From Kiritimatiellia bacterium (GTDB lineage Bacteria > Verrucomicrobiota > Kiritimatiellia > PWTM01), in the NCBI GenBank assembly GCA_026417735.1, contig JAOACR010000007.1, positions 1 to 64,000 of the forward strand: a stretch of 64,000 bases of DNA. The letters are read 5' to 3'. Shown one piece after another: positions 17,470-26,336 of the stretch (positions within the stretch are counted from its first letter, which is position 1; every line of letters begins with the position of its first letter). The position numbers were made by a program, and so were the translations under genes. The notes beneath the pieces are model-generated. The model saw only the letters and a list, made by a program, of their open reading frames with translations. It made no database searches and had not been told where the DNA came from.

Positions 17470-18558
17470 TCAGCCGGTCGGGCCGAGGACCGGTGCCAGG
17501 TGCGCCCAGAGCTCCGCGGCGGGGTCGCGGCGGCGCACCTCCGCCAGCCGCCGGCGCTGCCGCATCAGAATGCCTTCGCGCAGCACGGGATCGCGGAAGA
17601 TGCGCCCGAGCAGTTCTGCGATCAGGTCGAACCGCTTTGCGCGCAGCAGCACGCCGGCGCCGCCGAGCGTTTCCTCCACCGCGCCGGCCGCGTACGCGAC
17701 AACGGGCACGTCGTGTGCGATCGCCTCGATCAGCGGGGCGCAATACCCCTCGTGTTCACTCATGCACACGAACGCGCCCGCGGCCGCATAGGCGGCGGAG
17801 AGCTGTGCCTGCGGCAGCGCGCCGGTGAACAGCACGTCGCGCAGTCCCCACTCGCGCACCTTCGCGCGCAGACAGTTCAGGTACAGTTCGGTGCCGGCCC
17901 AGGAGCCGACGTGGATCAGACGGGCGGTCGGCTCCACGTATCGCTGCAGGTAGTAGAAGACGGCCAGCAGATCCTCGAGGCGCTTGTTCGGCGCTCCGCG
18001 ACCGACGAACAACACGACGGGCCGCCCGTCCGCCCACTCCGCCAGCCGCCGCGAGTCCGGGGGCGTGAGGATCTGCTCGAAGTCGAGCGCCAGCGGGAAC
18101 ACCTCGGCGCGCGCGTAGCCCATGGCCCGCAGCTCGGCGGCGTTGAAGGCGCTGTCAGCGAGCACGACGTGGGCGGCGCCGGCCAGCGCGCGCGCCTGTT
18201 CGCGGCCGAGCGCCAGCTGGCGCGCGATCGAGTCGCGCAGTCCTCGGAACCACTCCGGGGGGGTGATGTTGTGGTAGAGGATCGCGCGGCGAACGGGCAG
18301 GGTCGCGAACAGTTCGTTCGCGGGCGAACCGATGGAGAGGTGCAGCAGCACTGCGTCGTCGGGGCCAAGCTCCGCGCGCGCACGGGCGAGGTCGCGAATG
18401 TCGCCGCGCCACTCGGGCGGCACGCGGGCCGGGTCGCACCAGATCTCCGAGACCAGTCCCCGCGCGCGCGCGAACCGGCGGATCAACAGCGCCTCGTGGC
18501 TGATCGCGTCGCCGAGATTGAATCCGGCGAGGAATTGATGGAGCGAGCGGGCGGTCAT
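17470..18558 (-). CDS. Glycosyltransferase, GT4 family
   Basis: This 362-residue GT-B fold enzyme has an N-terminal acceptor domain with A-G-F-N-L-G-D-A-I-S near the start. The C-terminal donor domain has V-G-R-G-A-P-N-K-R and the E-x7-E region S-E-H-E-G-Y-C-A-P-L-I-E. GT4 enzymes transfer sugars from nucleotide donors, retaining the anomeric configuration, in cell-surface glycan synthesis. The ATG at 18558 opens the conserved domain; upstream codons in the same frame overlap the next gene and look non-coding. It lies 22 bases after another GT4 gene on the same strand, so the two probably work on one glycan. Confidence 0.93.
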   Translation of the reverse strand: MTARSLHQFLAGFNLGDAISHEALLIRRFARARGLVSEIWCDPARVPPEWRGDIRDLARARAELGPDDAVLLHLSIGSPANELFATLPVRRAILYHNITPPEWFRGLRDSIARQLALGREQARALAGAAHVVLADSAFNAAELRAMGYARAEVFPLALDFEQILTPPDSRRLAEWADGRPVVLFVGRGAPNKRLEDLLAVFYYLQRYVEPTARLIHVGSWAGTELYLNCLRAKVREWGLRDVLFTGALPQAQLSAAYAAAGAFVCMSEHEGYCAPLIEAIAHDVPVVAYAAGAVEETLGGAGVLLRAKRFDLIAELLGRIFRDPVLREGILMRQRRRLAEVRRRDPAAELWAHLAPVLGPTG

Positions 18559-18580
18559 CCGGGTTGAGGGCTCGAGCTGT

Positions 18581-19747
18581 TCACAGCTCCTCCAGCGCGC
18601 GCCATAGCCGCCTCTCCACTGCGCTCCAGGAATACTCCCGCTCGACGAAACGTCGTCCCTGCTCGCCGAGCCGCCGCCGCAGCGGTTCGTCTGCGAGCAG
18701 TTGCTGCAGCGCCACCTCGAAATCCGGATAGTGGCGGTACCAGAGGCCCGCATTGGCGCGCGCGCACTGCCAGCGCAGCACCTCGCTGCCGGCGGGCACC
18801 AGCGCCGGCACCCGGGCGAGAAACGCCTCGAGCAGCACGATCCCGAAACTCTCCAGTCGGGAGGAGTGCACGAAGACGTGCGCTCCGGCGATCGCCTCGC
18901 GCTTCTGGGGCTCCGGGAGCACGCCCGCGTCCACCACAAACGGCGCCGGCTCGACCGCGCCGCTGCCGGTGAGCACCAGCCGCACGTCGCGGCCGGTACG
19001 CTCCCGGAACGTGCGCACGTATTCGATCAGTGCGGGAGTGCCCTTCGCCGCCTCGCGCCGGCCGCTGTAAATGAGGTAAGGGACCGAGAGCCCGCGCGCG
19101 GCGGCGAACGCGGCCGGGTCGGCGTCGAACAGCTCCAGGCCCATGCCCACCACGCGGCCGCGGGCCGGGTCCAGTCCCACCAGGCGCCGGGCGAGCGCCA
19201 TTTCGGGCTCGCTGTTGAACAAGCAGCCGCGCGCGCGCGCGAACATCGCGCGGATCGTTCGCAGACGCGCAAACGGCTCGTCGTGCAGGCAGGGCACCAG
19301 CAGCGCGCGGTCGGGCAGTGCGCGGACCACCTCCTCGGTGAGCCCGAAGAGGTAGGGGCCCACGATCACCCGTTCGTAGTCGGCGGCACGGAGGTGCTCC
19401 AGCAGCGCGCGGCTGCGGACACCGTTCGCGAGCCATTCGGCCTCTTCGGCGGCCGACAGCTCCGCGCCCTGGCCGATCGCCCGCTGCAGCGCGAGATACC
19501 GCGCCGGCTCGCGCGGGTCGACGGGGAAGCATTCGACCTCCAGCTCCCCATCCTGCACGACGCCCGCCGGCCGCTCGTTCGCCCAGCTGAAGTGGTCCAC
19601 CGCACAGGTGGTCAGCAGTCGGGCGCGCACGCCCTGGCGGACCAGCCGGCGGGCGAGTGCGGCCAGCAAAGTTTCGGCACCGCCAACTGCCGCGCCGTCG
19701 GCGACGTAGCGCGGCGCGACCACCGCGATGGAACGCAGCGCGGGCAT
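18581..19747 (-). CDS. Glycosyltransferase, GT4 family
   Basis: This 388-residue GT-B enzyme has V-G-G-A-E-T-L-L-A near residue 20, the usual GT4 glycine loop. The donor side has Y-S-G-R-R-E-A-A-K-G-T and the E-x7-E motif S-R-L-E-S-F-G-I-V-L-L-E. It starts at ATG 19747, one base away from the stop of the coiled-coil gene upstream, so these genes form one operon. It probably adds a sugar to a surface polysaccharide or lipid-linked glycan. Donor and acceptor are unknown. Confidence 0.93.
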   Translation of the reverse strand: MPALRSIAVVAPRYVADGAAVGGAETLLAALARRLVRQGVRARLLTTCAVDHFSWANERPAGVVQDGELEVECFPVDPREPARYLALQRAIGQGAELSAAEEAEWLANGVRSRALLEHLRAADYERVIVGPYLFGLTEEVVRALPDRALLVPCLHDEPFARLRTIRAMFARARGCLFNSEPEMALARRLVGLDPARGRVVGMGLELFDADPAAFAAARGLSVPYLIYSGRREAAKGTPALIEYVRTFRERTGRDVRLVLTGSGAVEPAPFVVDAGVLPEPQKREAIAGAHVFVHSSRLESFGIVLLEAFLARVPALVPAGSEVLRWQCARANAGLWYRHYPDFEVALQQLLADEPLRRRLGEQGRRFVEREYSWSAVERRLWRALEEL

Positions 19748-19748
19748 T

Positions 19749-20219
19749 TCAGCGCGGGTCACCGTCGGCGTGGAGACGCCGCTCGAGCTTCTCCACGCGC
19801 TCCTCCAGCCGCCGCAGCCGTTCTGCGACCTGCTCGTCGAGCCCCTCCAGCCCCGCGGCGAGCGCACTGTTGATCTGATTCTGCTGTGACCAGAGCCGGT
19901 AGGTATAGAACTTCAGCAGCGTCCAGATGAGCCGCTTTAGACGCACCAGCAGCGGCGCCCAGCGCGCGCGCCGCTCGCGGATCTCGAAATCGCCGATGTC
20001 CACCTCAACCGCATCACGCAGACCGCGCAGATAGTGCGAGACGCTCGCGCCCTCGCGAGGAAGTTGAGCCAGCGTGAGCCGTTCCGCGCGCGCCACGCGG
20101 GCGTCGTCAAACTCGCCCGCGGCGATGCGGGCGTCCACCGCGCGCTGCAGCTCGGCCACCACCGACGCAACGTCCACGCCCTCGGCGCGAATCTCGATAG
20201 GGAATTTGGGGTCGTTCAT
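19749..20219 (-). CDS. Membrane-anchored coiled-coil protein next to glycosyltransferases
   Basis: This protein has 156 residues from ATG 20219. Residues 1-60 are acidic and soluble. A weakly hydrophobic, aromatic/basic segment at about 95-120 (L-L-K-F-Y-T-Y-R-L-W) looks like an interfacial or re-entrant helix. The C-terminal 40 residues form a Leu/Glu/Arg coiled coil. Similar segments occur as N-terminal parts of sugar methyltransferases in LPS and exopolysaccharide clusters; the catalytic domain is absent here. The start is chosen for GGAGGG about 12 bases upstream; ATG 20270 is possible but has no Shine-Dalgarno. It heads the two-glycosyltransferase operon. Confidence 0.7.
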   Translation of the reverse strand: MNDPKFPIEIRAEGVDVASVVAELQRAVDARIAAGEFDDARVARAERLTLAQLPREGASVSHYLRGLRDAVEVDIGDFEIRERRARWAPLLVRLKRLIWTLLKFYTYRLWSQQNQINSALAAGLEGLDEQVAERLRRLEERVEKLERRLHADGDPR

Positions 20220-20297
20220 GTGTTGCCGCAGGCCCTCCGGCCGGTCGGTATGATGGGTGGGGGCGGACATGGCGTCAAACGGCCGCGGCACAACACG

Positions 20298-20353
20298 AAG
20301 AAAAGAAAAGGGCGGGCCGTTGGAGGGAGGAGGAGGGGACTGACGGCCCGCCC
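20298..20353 (-). terminator. Rho-independent terminator after the PDZ gene
   Basis: On the minus strand an 11-bp perfect GC-rich stem (bases 20310-20320 pairing with 20343-20353) closes a loop of about 22 bases. It is followed by a T-rich run, TTTTCTTTTCTT. It lies some 20 bases after the stop of the PDZ gene and separates it from the glycosyltransferase operon. Confidence 0.8.
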
Positions 20354-20375
20354 CGTGGAAACTTGTCGCGCTATA

Positions 20376-21215
20376 CTATAGGACGTTCCCCCGTCGAAGT
20401 CCAGTCCCTCCGCGAGACTTTTTTTCGGGGGCCGGCGCATCGCCCGAACTGCGGACCTCGACGCGCACGCGCTTCAACATGTCGGCCACCCGCTCGCGGT
20501 ATTCTTCCGGGACCTTGCCGATCTCCGCGTCGTCGTTCACCGGACCGTCGAAGACGACCTGACCGTCTTTCACGATCTTTGCGGAGCGGCGGCCGTCCTG
20601 CATGGTGACGGTCACCGTGACGCCGTCGCGGCTCTCGGAGATCACCGCGGAGCTGTGCGTCTGGATACGGACATCGGCGCGGGGAGAGGTGCGCGGCTCG
20701 GTGGACTCCTCGTCCTCTTCCGGCGCCATCCATCGCCGGCCGAAGGGGCGCCAGGCGCGGGCCTGCAGCTCCTCCATCCAGCGCTGGAACGCTTCCGGCG
20801 TCCAGCCAAACGGCCGATCGGGCGCTGCCCCCCATCCGCCGCGGGGCACTGGCGCCAGCCGTTCTTCATCCACCTTGCCCAGCTTCACCTCGGCGGTCCG
20901 GCGCTGACCCTCCCGCCAATACGTGAGCTTGACGGTGTCACCGGGTTTCTGTCGCCGGACCAGAACCGCGAGCTGCTCGTGGTTGACGAGGATCTGGTCG
21001 TTGAATTGAACAAGAATGTCACCTTCTTCCAAGATCCCTCGCACGGCGCCCTCTCGATCCACGTGGACGACCTCAACGCCGACGCCCTCCCCGAACCCCA
21101 GGTGCCGGCCGATCGCCGGGCTCACGGGTTCGGTCGCCACGCCAAGGTAAGCCACCTCCCGCGCAGAGGCGGCCAGCGCGAAGACAGCGATCAGAAGAAT
21201 GATTGCGTTCCGCAT
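20376..21215 (-). CDS. Exported PDZ-domain protein
   Basis: This 279-residue protein has a signal peptide (about 1-18, ending A-A-S-A). A single PDZ domain follows (about 20-110) with Y-L-G-V-A, I-L-E-E-G-D-I-L-V-Q-F-N and G-D-T-V-K-L-T-Y. The C-terminal half has a Trp/Pro-rich linker and a strand-rich domain with repeated V-T-V-T-V. No protease triad is visible, so it is a HtrA-type PDZ module without the peptidase, probably a periplasmic adaptor. ATG 21215 is chosen because GAGGTG lies 6 bases upstream; the in-frame GTG 21224 overlaps that site. A strong terminator follows. Confidence 0.88.
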   Translation of the reverse strand: MRNAIILLIAVFALAASAREVAYLGVATEPVSPAIGRHLGFGEGVGVEVVHVDREGAVRGILEEGDILVQFNDQILVNHEQLAVLVRRQKPGDTVKLTYWREGQRRTAEVKLGKVDEERLAPVPRGGWGAAPDRPFGWTPEAFQRWMEELQARAWRPFGRRWMAPEEDEESTEPRTSPRADVRIQTHSSAVISESRDGVTVTVTMQDGRRSAKIVKDGQVVFDGPVNDDAEIGKVPEEYRERVADMLKRVRVEVRSSGDAPAPEKKSRGGTGLRRGNVL

Positions 21216-21482
21216 ACTGCTCACCTCTTCAAGCCCTGACGGCGGGTCGCCGAACGCCCACGGCGACCGCGCGGCCTTACTCTCACGCCGGCCGACCCAC
21301 CCGGTCCGCCGGCGGGGCGTTCCGAGGGCTTAGACGCCCGAGAGTGTAGGAACGTTCAACATGCTCTCGCGACTTTTCGGCGTCGCGATCGAGGGCGGCC
21401 GCGCCTGGCGCAGCATGCCGTCACCGCGCCGGTCCGAGTTGGGAGACGTGCCGATGGTGACCGCCCCCCGTCCGGCGGCAAC

Positions 21483-22748
21483 TCAACGGTCGGCCAGCAG
21501 CACGATGCCCTCCCCGGGGCGTAATTCGTACTCAAACGGCTCCGGCAGAAACTCCAGTGGGTTTTCCGGTGAGACACACCGCAGGGGGGCGCCCGACTGT
21601 ACCCAGTGCCGCAACGCCGGCGTCCGGAACCACTGACGCGCGTGAACGTCCTTGTTGAGGATCAGGATTCCCTCCTGTCGGCTGCGCAGCGATCCCTTCC
21701 AGATCACCAGCACCGCCGGATTTTCAGTAGGGATGATTTGCAGGGGGCCGTCTTCCTGGAAGACCGGCGCGCTTCGCTTCACGGCGTTGGTGCGGCGGAT
21801 GAAGTCGCGCAGGTCTGTGGCGGGCTGCTCCCAGTCGGAGGGGCGGGTGTGGACCACGTGCAATCGGCGTCGGAATCCAAACTCGTAGCCGATCGGCATC
21901 AGCACGCCGGTGGAGAAGAGCGCGGCGAACAGGTAGCGCTGCCGCTGCGCGGCCACGGAACCACCGGTTTCTTCGAAGAGCCGCGCGGTGTCGTGGCTTT
22001 CGGGGAAACCAATCGAGCCGCAGACATGCCGAACAAGATCGTATTGCGCGATCAGCCAGGCGGAGGAGAAGTCCCACCACTTGCCGCTGTTCACGACGAG
22101 GTCAAAGCCGGCGCGGGCGGTTTCAAGCGTTTGGTCGACGGTGCAACCCAGCGTTTCGGCGACGAAGAGCAGGTCGGGCCGGCGCGCGCGGCCGTGCGCG
22201 ATGAGGTCGGCCCAAATATCGCGGGGCACCTGGTAGGCGGCATCGCACCGGAGACCATCGAAGCCCACGTCCACGAGCCAGTCCACCATCCGGCGCAGGT
22301 GTGCGACGAGGCCGGCGCGGTCGGCGGTGCCGGCGAAGTCGAACCGGGCGAGGTCGTGCCAGACGACGGTACGGCCGTTGTCCACACAGGAGGGGTGTTC
22401 GACTTCACCAGGCGCGGTCCAGCGAAACCAGGCGGGATGCGCGCGCACAATCGGCGAATCCGCCGCGCAGTGGTTCGCGACCAGGTCCGCCATCCAACGC
22501 AGTCCCAGCCGGCGGCCCTCCGCCAGCAGCGCGCGCAGCTGCGCCACCGGCGGTCCGCCGTCCGGCGCCGCGAAGTCGGCCGCGACCGCGAAGGGATCGG
22601 CGACCGCGTAGAGGCTATCCGACGCGCCGCGCGGATGGATGGGGTTCACGTAGATCCAGTCGAAGCCAAGCTCGGCGGCGCGTTCGAGGTGGGGGCGCCA
22701 CTGATCGAACCGGCCGGCCAGTCGAGGAAACAAGTTGTAGATTCTCAT
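21483..22748 (-). CDS. GH13 alpha-amylase family enzyme, GlgE-like
   Basis: This 421-residue enzyme has a (beta/alpha)8 domain with Y-N-L-F-P-R-L-A-G and W-I-Y-V-N-P-I-H at the start. The nucleophile lies in G-L-R-C-D-A-A-Y, the acid/base in V-A-E-T-L-G-C and the third acid in F-P-E-S-H-D-T. These strings match GlgE-type maltosyltransferases (GH13_3) better than ordinary amylases, but the protein lacks the N-terminal domain of the classical, roughly 650-700-residue GlgE. It may act on alpha-1,4-glucans or maltose-1-phosphate. No signal peptide is seen, so it is probably cytoplasmic. The ATG at 22748 opens the homology; the Shine-Dalgarno is weak. Confidence 0.85.
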   Translation of the reverse strand: MRIYNLFPRLAGRFDQWRPHLERAAELGFDWIYVNPIHPRGASDSLYAVADPFAVAADFAAPDGGPPVAQLRALLAEGRRLGLRWMADLVANHCAADSPIVRAHPAWFRWTAPGEVEHPSCVDNGRTVVWHDLARFDFAGTADRAGLVAHLRRMVDWLVDVGFDGLRCDAAYQVPRDIWADLIAHGRARRPDLLFVAETLGCTVDQTLETARAGFDLVVNSGKWWDFSSAWLIAQYDLVRHVCGSIGFPESHDTARLFEETGGSVAAQRQRYLFAALFSTGVLMPIGYEFGFRRRLHVVHTRPSDWEQPATDLRDFIRRTNAVKRSAPVFQEDGPLQIIPTENPAVLVIWKGSLRSRQEGILILNKDVHARQWFRTPALRHWVQSGAPLRCVSPENPLEFLPEPFEYELRPGEGIVLLADR

Positions 22749-22856
22749 CGGAGATTCGCTGTGCCACGAAGGTGGCGGCCGGACACTAAAGCCTGTTCCG
22801 CCGCGGCGTGCAACCCGCCTCCAGCGTGTCGGCGGGGGATCGAAGTTCCGCGCGCA

Positions 22857-22890
22857 TTGCAAAGCCCGCGCAAACCGGTCATGATGACCG
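22857..22890 (+). promoter_or_regulatory. Putative promoter with palindromic operator for the pilus-like operon
   Basis: TTGCAA (22857-22862) and CATGAT (22880-22885) are 17 bases apart, as in a sigma-70 promoter. The -10 region lies inside a perfect 15-bp palindrome, CGGTCATGATGACCG (22876-22890), a candidate repressor site. The element is 41 bases before the first gene of the operon. Confidence 0.4.
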
Positions 22891-22931
22891 ATGGACGGCG
22901 TGCGCCGGCACTTCGGGAAGGAGATCTGGCG

Positions 22932-23519
22932 ATGACGGGAACCATGCGGCGGTGGGCGATCAGCGTCGCGGCGGTCGCGCTGGGGCTGGCGGTGTCTCGT
23001 GGCGTTGCGCAGGCACCGGCGGGGTTGAACCCGCTGGGCCGGGTGCGGGTGACGGGGAACCTTGTGCGGTCGCCGCGGATCCAGGCGCAGAATTACAACT
23101 CGCTCAATCCCAACCGCGTGGACTGGTACCAGATCGAAGTGTTGTACGAGACGATGCCCGAGTGGACCGATGAACTGAAGATCACCTTCTACGTGCTGAT
23201 GAAGACGAACGATCCGCGCGAGCCGTTCGTACTGCTGAAGGGTGAGGACACGTTCATTCACATCAGCCGCGGCACGCATCGCGCGCACGCGTTTGTTCAC
23301 CCTTCGATGTTGCGCCGGTATGGCAAGGTGGAGGGGTACGCGGTGGAGTTCAGCATGCAGGGGCGGCCGCTGGGCGCGGAGGCATCGGACAAAAACTATC
23401 GCCGTTGGATCGAGCAATTGGCACCCAAGGAGGGATACGTGTTGATGCCGCGGGAGACGCCGTTCGCGCATCTCGACTACGAGGCGTTCGAGATGTCGAA
23501 GCCCCGCTCGGGCCAGTGA
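22932..23519 (+). CDS. Amuc_1102-family pilus-like protein
   Basis: This 195-residue protein has a signal peptide (about 1-30, ending G-V-A-Q-A). A strand-rich domain follows with Y-N-S-L-N-P-N-R-V-D-W-Y-Q-I-E-V. Position and length match the Akkermansia Amuc_1102 family, which opens the same gene order seen here (1102, PilM-like, 1100, 1099, secretin). The product is expected outside the inner membrane as part of a type IV pilus-like machine; its exact role is not known. ATG 22932 is chosen for GGAAGGAGA about 8 bases upstream. Confidence 0.82.
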   Translation: MTGTMRRWAISVAAVALGLAVSRGVAQAPAGLNPLGRVRVTGNLVRSPRIQAQNYNSLNPNRVDWYQIEVLYETMPEWTDELKITFYVLMKTNDPREPFVLLKGEDTFIHISRGTHRAHAFVHPSMLRRYGKVEGYAVEFSMQGRPLGAEASDKNYRRWIEQLAPKEGYVLMPRETPFAHLDYEAFEMSKPRSGQ

Positions 23520-23535
23520 TGCGGAGGGGCGCGCG

Positions 23536-25257
23536 ATGCGAGCGGACACGATTCTGGCGATGGATATCGGTGCCAGCAGCGTGAAGCTGGGCCTGTTCGC
23601 GCCGCGGAAGGGAGGCACGCTGGAGCTGGTCGGCTACGCGGTGCGGGAGATGGATCCGGATCCCGCGAACGAGGAGCACCGGATGACCGACGTCCAGCTG
23701 GTGCTGCAGGAGGCGAGGGCCCAGCTCGGCATTCCGACCGGCTTTCCGGTGCTGATCAGCGTGCCGGGCCAGCAGGTGTTTTCCAGGTTTGTGAAGCTAC
23801 CGCCGGTGTCGCGCGACAAGGTGCTGCAGATGGTGCAGTACGAGGCGCAGCAGAACGTGCCATTCCCGATCAGCGAGGTGGTTTGGGACTATCAGTTTCT
23901 GGGATCGGGTGTCGGCGCGATTGACGTGATGCTCGCCGCGATGAAGGCGGAGCTGGTCGAGCAGGTGGTGGACGTCGCGATGAAGGCGGGGCTGCGCCCG
24001 CAGCTGGTGGACGTCGCGCCGTTGGCACTCTACAACGCGGTGCGCTATAGCTACTCCGAGCTGCCGCCCTGCACGCTGGTGATCGATATCGGCGCTCGCT
24101 CCACCGACCTGATCTTCATCGAGGAGAACCGGGTGTTCAACCGCAGCATCCCGGTGGGCGGCAATGCAATCACCCAGCAGATCGCGCGGGAGTTCGACCT
24201 GCCGTTCGCGGAGGCGGAGCAGCTAAAGAAAACCCATGCGTTTGTCGGGCTCGGGGGCGCATATGAAGCGCCAGCCAGCCAGGTGGCGGACAAGGTGTCC
24301 AAAACGGTGCGGTCGGTAATGACCCGGCTGCACAGCGAAATCACCCGCTCGATCAACTTCTATCGGACGCAGCAGTCCGGTGGCGAGCCGAAGCTGGCGC
24401 TGCTGACGGGCGGCTCTTCGATCATCACATACGCGGACGAGTTTCTGAAAGAAAAGCTGCAGATCGAGGTCGACTACTTCAACCCGTTCCAGAGCGTCGC
24501 GGTCGCCTCGACGATCGACGCGGAGGAGATTGGCCGGCGGGCCCATCTGTTGGGTGAGGTCGTCGGGTTGGCGCTCCGGCGCATGATGACCTGCCCGATC
24601 GAGATCAATCTGCTGCCGCCGCGGTACGTGAGGGAGGAGACGTTCCGGCGGCGCCAACCGTACCTGGTGGCGGGGATGGTGACGCTGCTGGCGACGCTGG
24701 GTGTGTGGGGGGTGGGCGTCCGACAGCTGACCTCGCTGAACTCCGGTCGGCTCGGCGAGCTGCGCGGACGTCTGCGAGAGCTGCAGGCGGTCGAGGCGCA
24801 GCTGAAGGAAAAGGAAGACGTGATTGCGCGACACCGGGGCTGGCTGGACCGGCTGCTGGCACTCCCGGAGCGGGCGACGCTCTGGCCGCAAATCCTTGCG
24901 GACATCCGTTCCCGGCTGTTGGAGGGGATGTGGATTGTGCAGTTTGCGACGCTGACCGGTGCGGAGGCCGCCAGCGGCGCAGCGCGCAGTGGGGGCGGCG
25001 AGCTGGCGCCGGCGCCAGCCGGCCCGCCCTCGCCCACGGAGGAATCGGCCCAGCAGATCAAGGCGATCGAGATCACAGGGTACGCGTACATGGACAAAGT
25101 GCAGCAGCCGGACATCCTGAAGTTCCGCGACCGGTTGCGGGAGTCGCCGTGGTTTGACGAAACGACCGACATCGCCGCGATGCCGCAGGAGGGGCGCGAC
25201 GACTTCATCCGGGAATTCACGATTCGGCTGGTGTTGAAGACACCGATCCAGCTATGA
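23536..25257 (+). CDS. PilM-PilN fusion (Amuc_1101-family)
   Basis: This 573-residue protein has an actin-like PilM ATPase domain at 1-350: I-L-A-M-D-I-G-A-S-S-V-K (phosphate 1), L-V-I-D-I-G-A-R-S-T-D (phosphate 2) and L-L-T-G-G-S-S (adenosine). From about 357 it has the PilN hallmark I-N-L-L-P-P-R-Y, then a transmembrane helix at about 375-395, a coiled coil and a periplasmic ferredoxin-like domain. PilM (cytoplasmic ring) and PilN (inner membrane) normally bind through the I-N-L-L-P peptide; here they are one chain. The platform would link an assembly ATPase to the periplasmic proteins. The stop overlaps the next start by ATGA. Confidence 0.9.
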   Translation: MRADTILAMDIGASSVKLGLFAPRKGGTLELVGYAVREMDPDPANEEHRMTDVQLVLQEARAQLGIPTGFPVLISVPGQQVFSRFVKLPPVSRDKVLQMVQYEAQQNVPFPISEVVWDYQFLGSGVGAIDVMLAAMKAELVEQVVDVAMKAGLRPQLVDVAPLALYNAVRYSYSELPPCTLVIDIGARSTDLIFIEENRVFNRSIPVGGNAITQQIAREFDLPFAEAEQLKKTHAFVGLGGAYEAPASQVADKVSKTVRSVMTRLHSEITRSINFYRTQQSGGEPKLALLTGGSSIITYADEFLKEKLQIEVDYFNPFQSVAVASTIDAEEIGRRAHLLGEVVGLALRRMMTCPIEINLLPPRYVREETFRRRQPYLVAGMVTLLATLGVWGVGVRQLTSLNSGRLGELRGRLRELQAVEAQLKEKEDVIARHRGWLDRLLALPERATLWPQILADIRSRLLEGMWIVQFATLTGAEAASGAARSGGGELAPAPAGPPSPTEESAQQIKAIEITGYAYMDKVQQPDILKFRDRLRESPWFDETTDIAAMPQEGRDDFIREFTIRLVLKTPIQL

Positions 25258-26336
25258 AGATTCGCTCTTTTCTTCCGCTGATCGTCGCCGGTGGGGTGTC
25301 CGCGGTGCTGGCCGTCGGACTGGTGGTCTGGGTGGCAGGGGCGGTGGTGCGGCACCGGCAGGTCGCGCACGAGCTGGAGACGGCGCGGGCGGAGCTCCGC
25401 CGGCTCGCCTCACGCGTTCCATTCCCCAGCCCCGAAAATGTCGAGCGGGCCGCGACCAACCAGGCGAGAATCGAGGCGTTCTTTGACGCCGCGATCGCAG
25501 AATTTCTGAAGCGCACGCACACGCCACCGGCGATCGAGCCCGCACGATTCCCGATCTTGCTGCAGCGCGCGATCGCCGCGATGAACCTGGCGGCGGTGTC
25601 GAACAATGTCAGCGTGCCGGACCGTTTCATGTACGGGTTCGACCGGTATGCGCGCGGACAGCTTCCGAACAAGGAGGACATCCCTCGTCTCGCGCGGCAG
25701 ATTCACGCGGTCGAGACGATTACTCGTGCGATTTTTTCCGCGAAGATCCGGGAGATTGTTTCGATCGAGCGGCACGTGTTTGAGGAAGAGGTCCGCGCGG
25801 CCGAAGGGGTGGTGTCGCGGACGGAGGAACCGATTGAGGCCCGCGGTCGTCTGGCGGGGGCCGCAGCCGGCTACGCGGAGGATCCCGAAGGGCTCTTCGT
25901 GCGCGAGCGGCTGATTTACGAGTTTCGGGCGAAGGAGAACACGCTTTGGGCGGTACTGGACCTGCTGCCGACGCTGCCGGTATTCTGCGTGATTTCGGAC
26001 GTGGACGTATGGAACGACGCGCCCCGACCGGTGCCCTACAACCCTGCGGATGGCACCCGGCGCGTTGCGGAGGGCGTGACCGGGGCCGGCGTGGGTGAGC
26101 TGCCCGCGGACGAGGCGGCGCTGCTGGGCGGTGTGCCGGGCCGCGGGCCGCCCCGCCCGCCGGTGCCGGCCGCCCCCACCACCGTGCCTGCACCGGCGGT
26201 CGGTGCGCTGAGGCGGCCGCTCAAGCACGAGGAGCGGACTGTCGCCGGCATGACGGAGACGCTGCGCGTGCGGATGCAGGTGGACTTCTACAGTTTCCGG
26301 CGGCCGGGCGCCTCGGCCGGGGAGGCGAAGCCGTGA
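25254..26336 (+). CDS. Amuc_1100-family pilus-like protein (PilO position)
   Basis: This 360-residue protein has a single N-terminal transmembrane helix (about 7-30), then a coiled coil (35-55) and a large extracytoplasmic region. A Pro/Ala linker lies near 270-320 before a final strand-rich segment. By order and topology it corresponds to PilO and to Akkermansia Amuc_1100, a protein reported to signal through host TLR2; that property cannot be assumed here. The ATG overlaps the PilM-PilN stop, and its own stop overlaps the next GTG. Confidence 0.83.
   Translation: MKIRSFLPLIVAGGVSAVLAVGLVVWVAGAVVRHRQVAHELETARAELRRLASRVPFPSPENVERAATNQARIEAFFDAAIAEFLKRTHTPPAIEPARFPILLQRAIAAMNLAAVSNNVSVPDRFMYGFDRYARGQLPNKEDIPRLARQIHAVETITRAIFSAKIREIVSIERHVFEEEVRAAEGVVSRTEEPIEARGRLAGAAAGYAEDPEGLFVRERLIYEFRAKENTLWAVLDLLPTLPVFCVISDVDVWNDAPRPVPYNPADGTRRVAEGVTGAGVGELPADEAALLGGVPGRGPPRPPVPAAPTTVPAPAVGALRRPLKHEERTVAGMTETLRVRMQVDFYSFRRPGASAGEAKP

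Noticed and set aside
21320-21360. GAAC ... TCTAA resembling an ECF sigma promoter before the PDZ gene
   Set aside because: The spacing is too long for the usual ECF pattern and the leader would be about 110 bases; not convincing.
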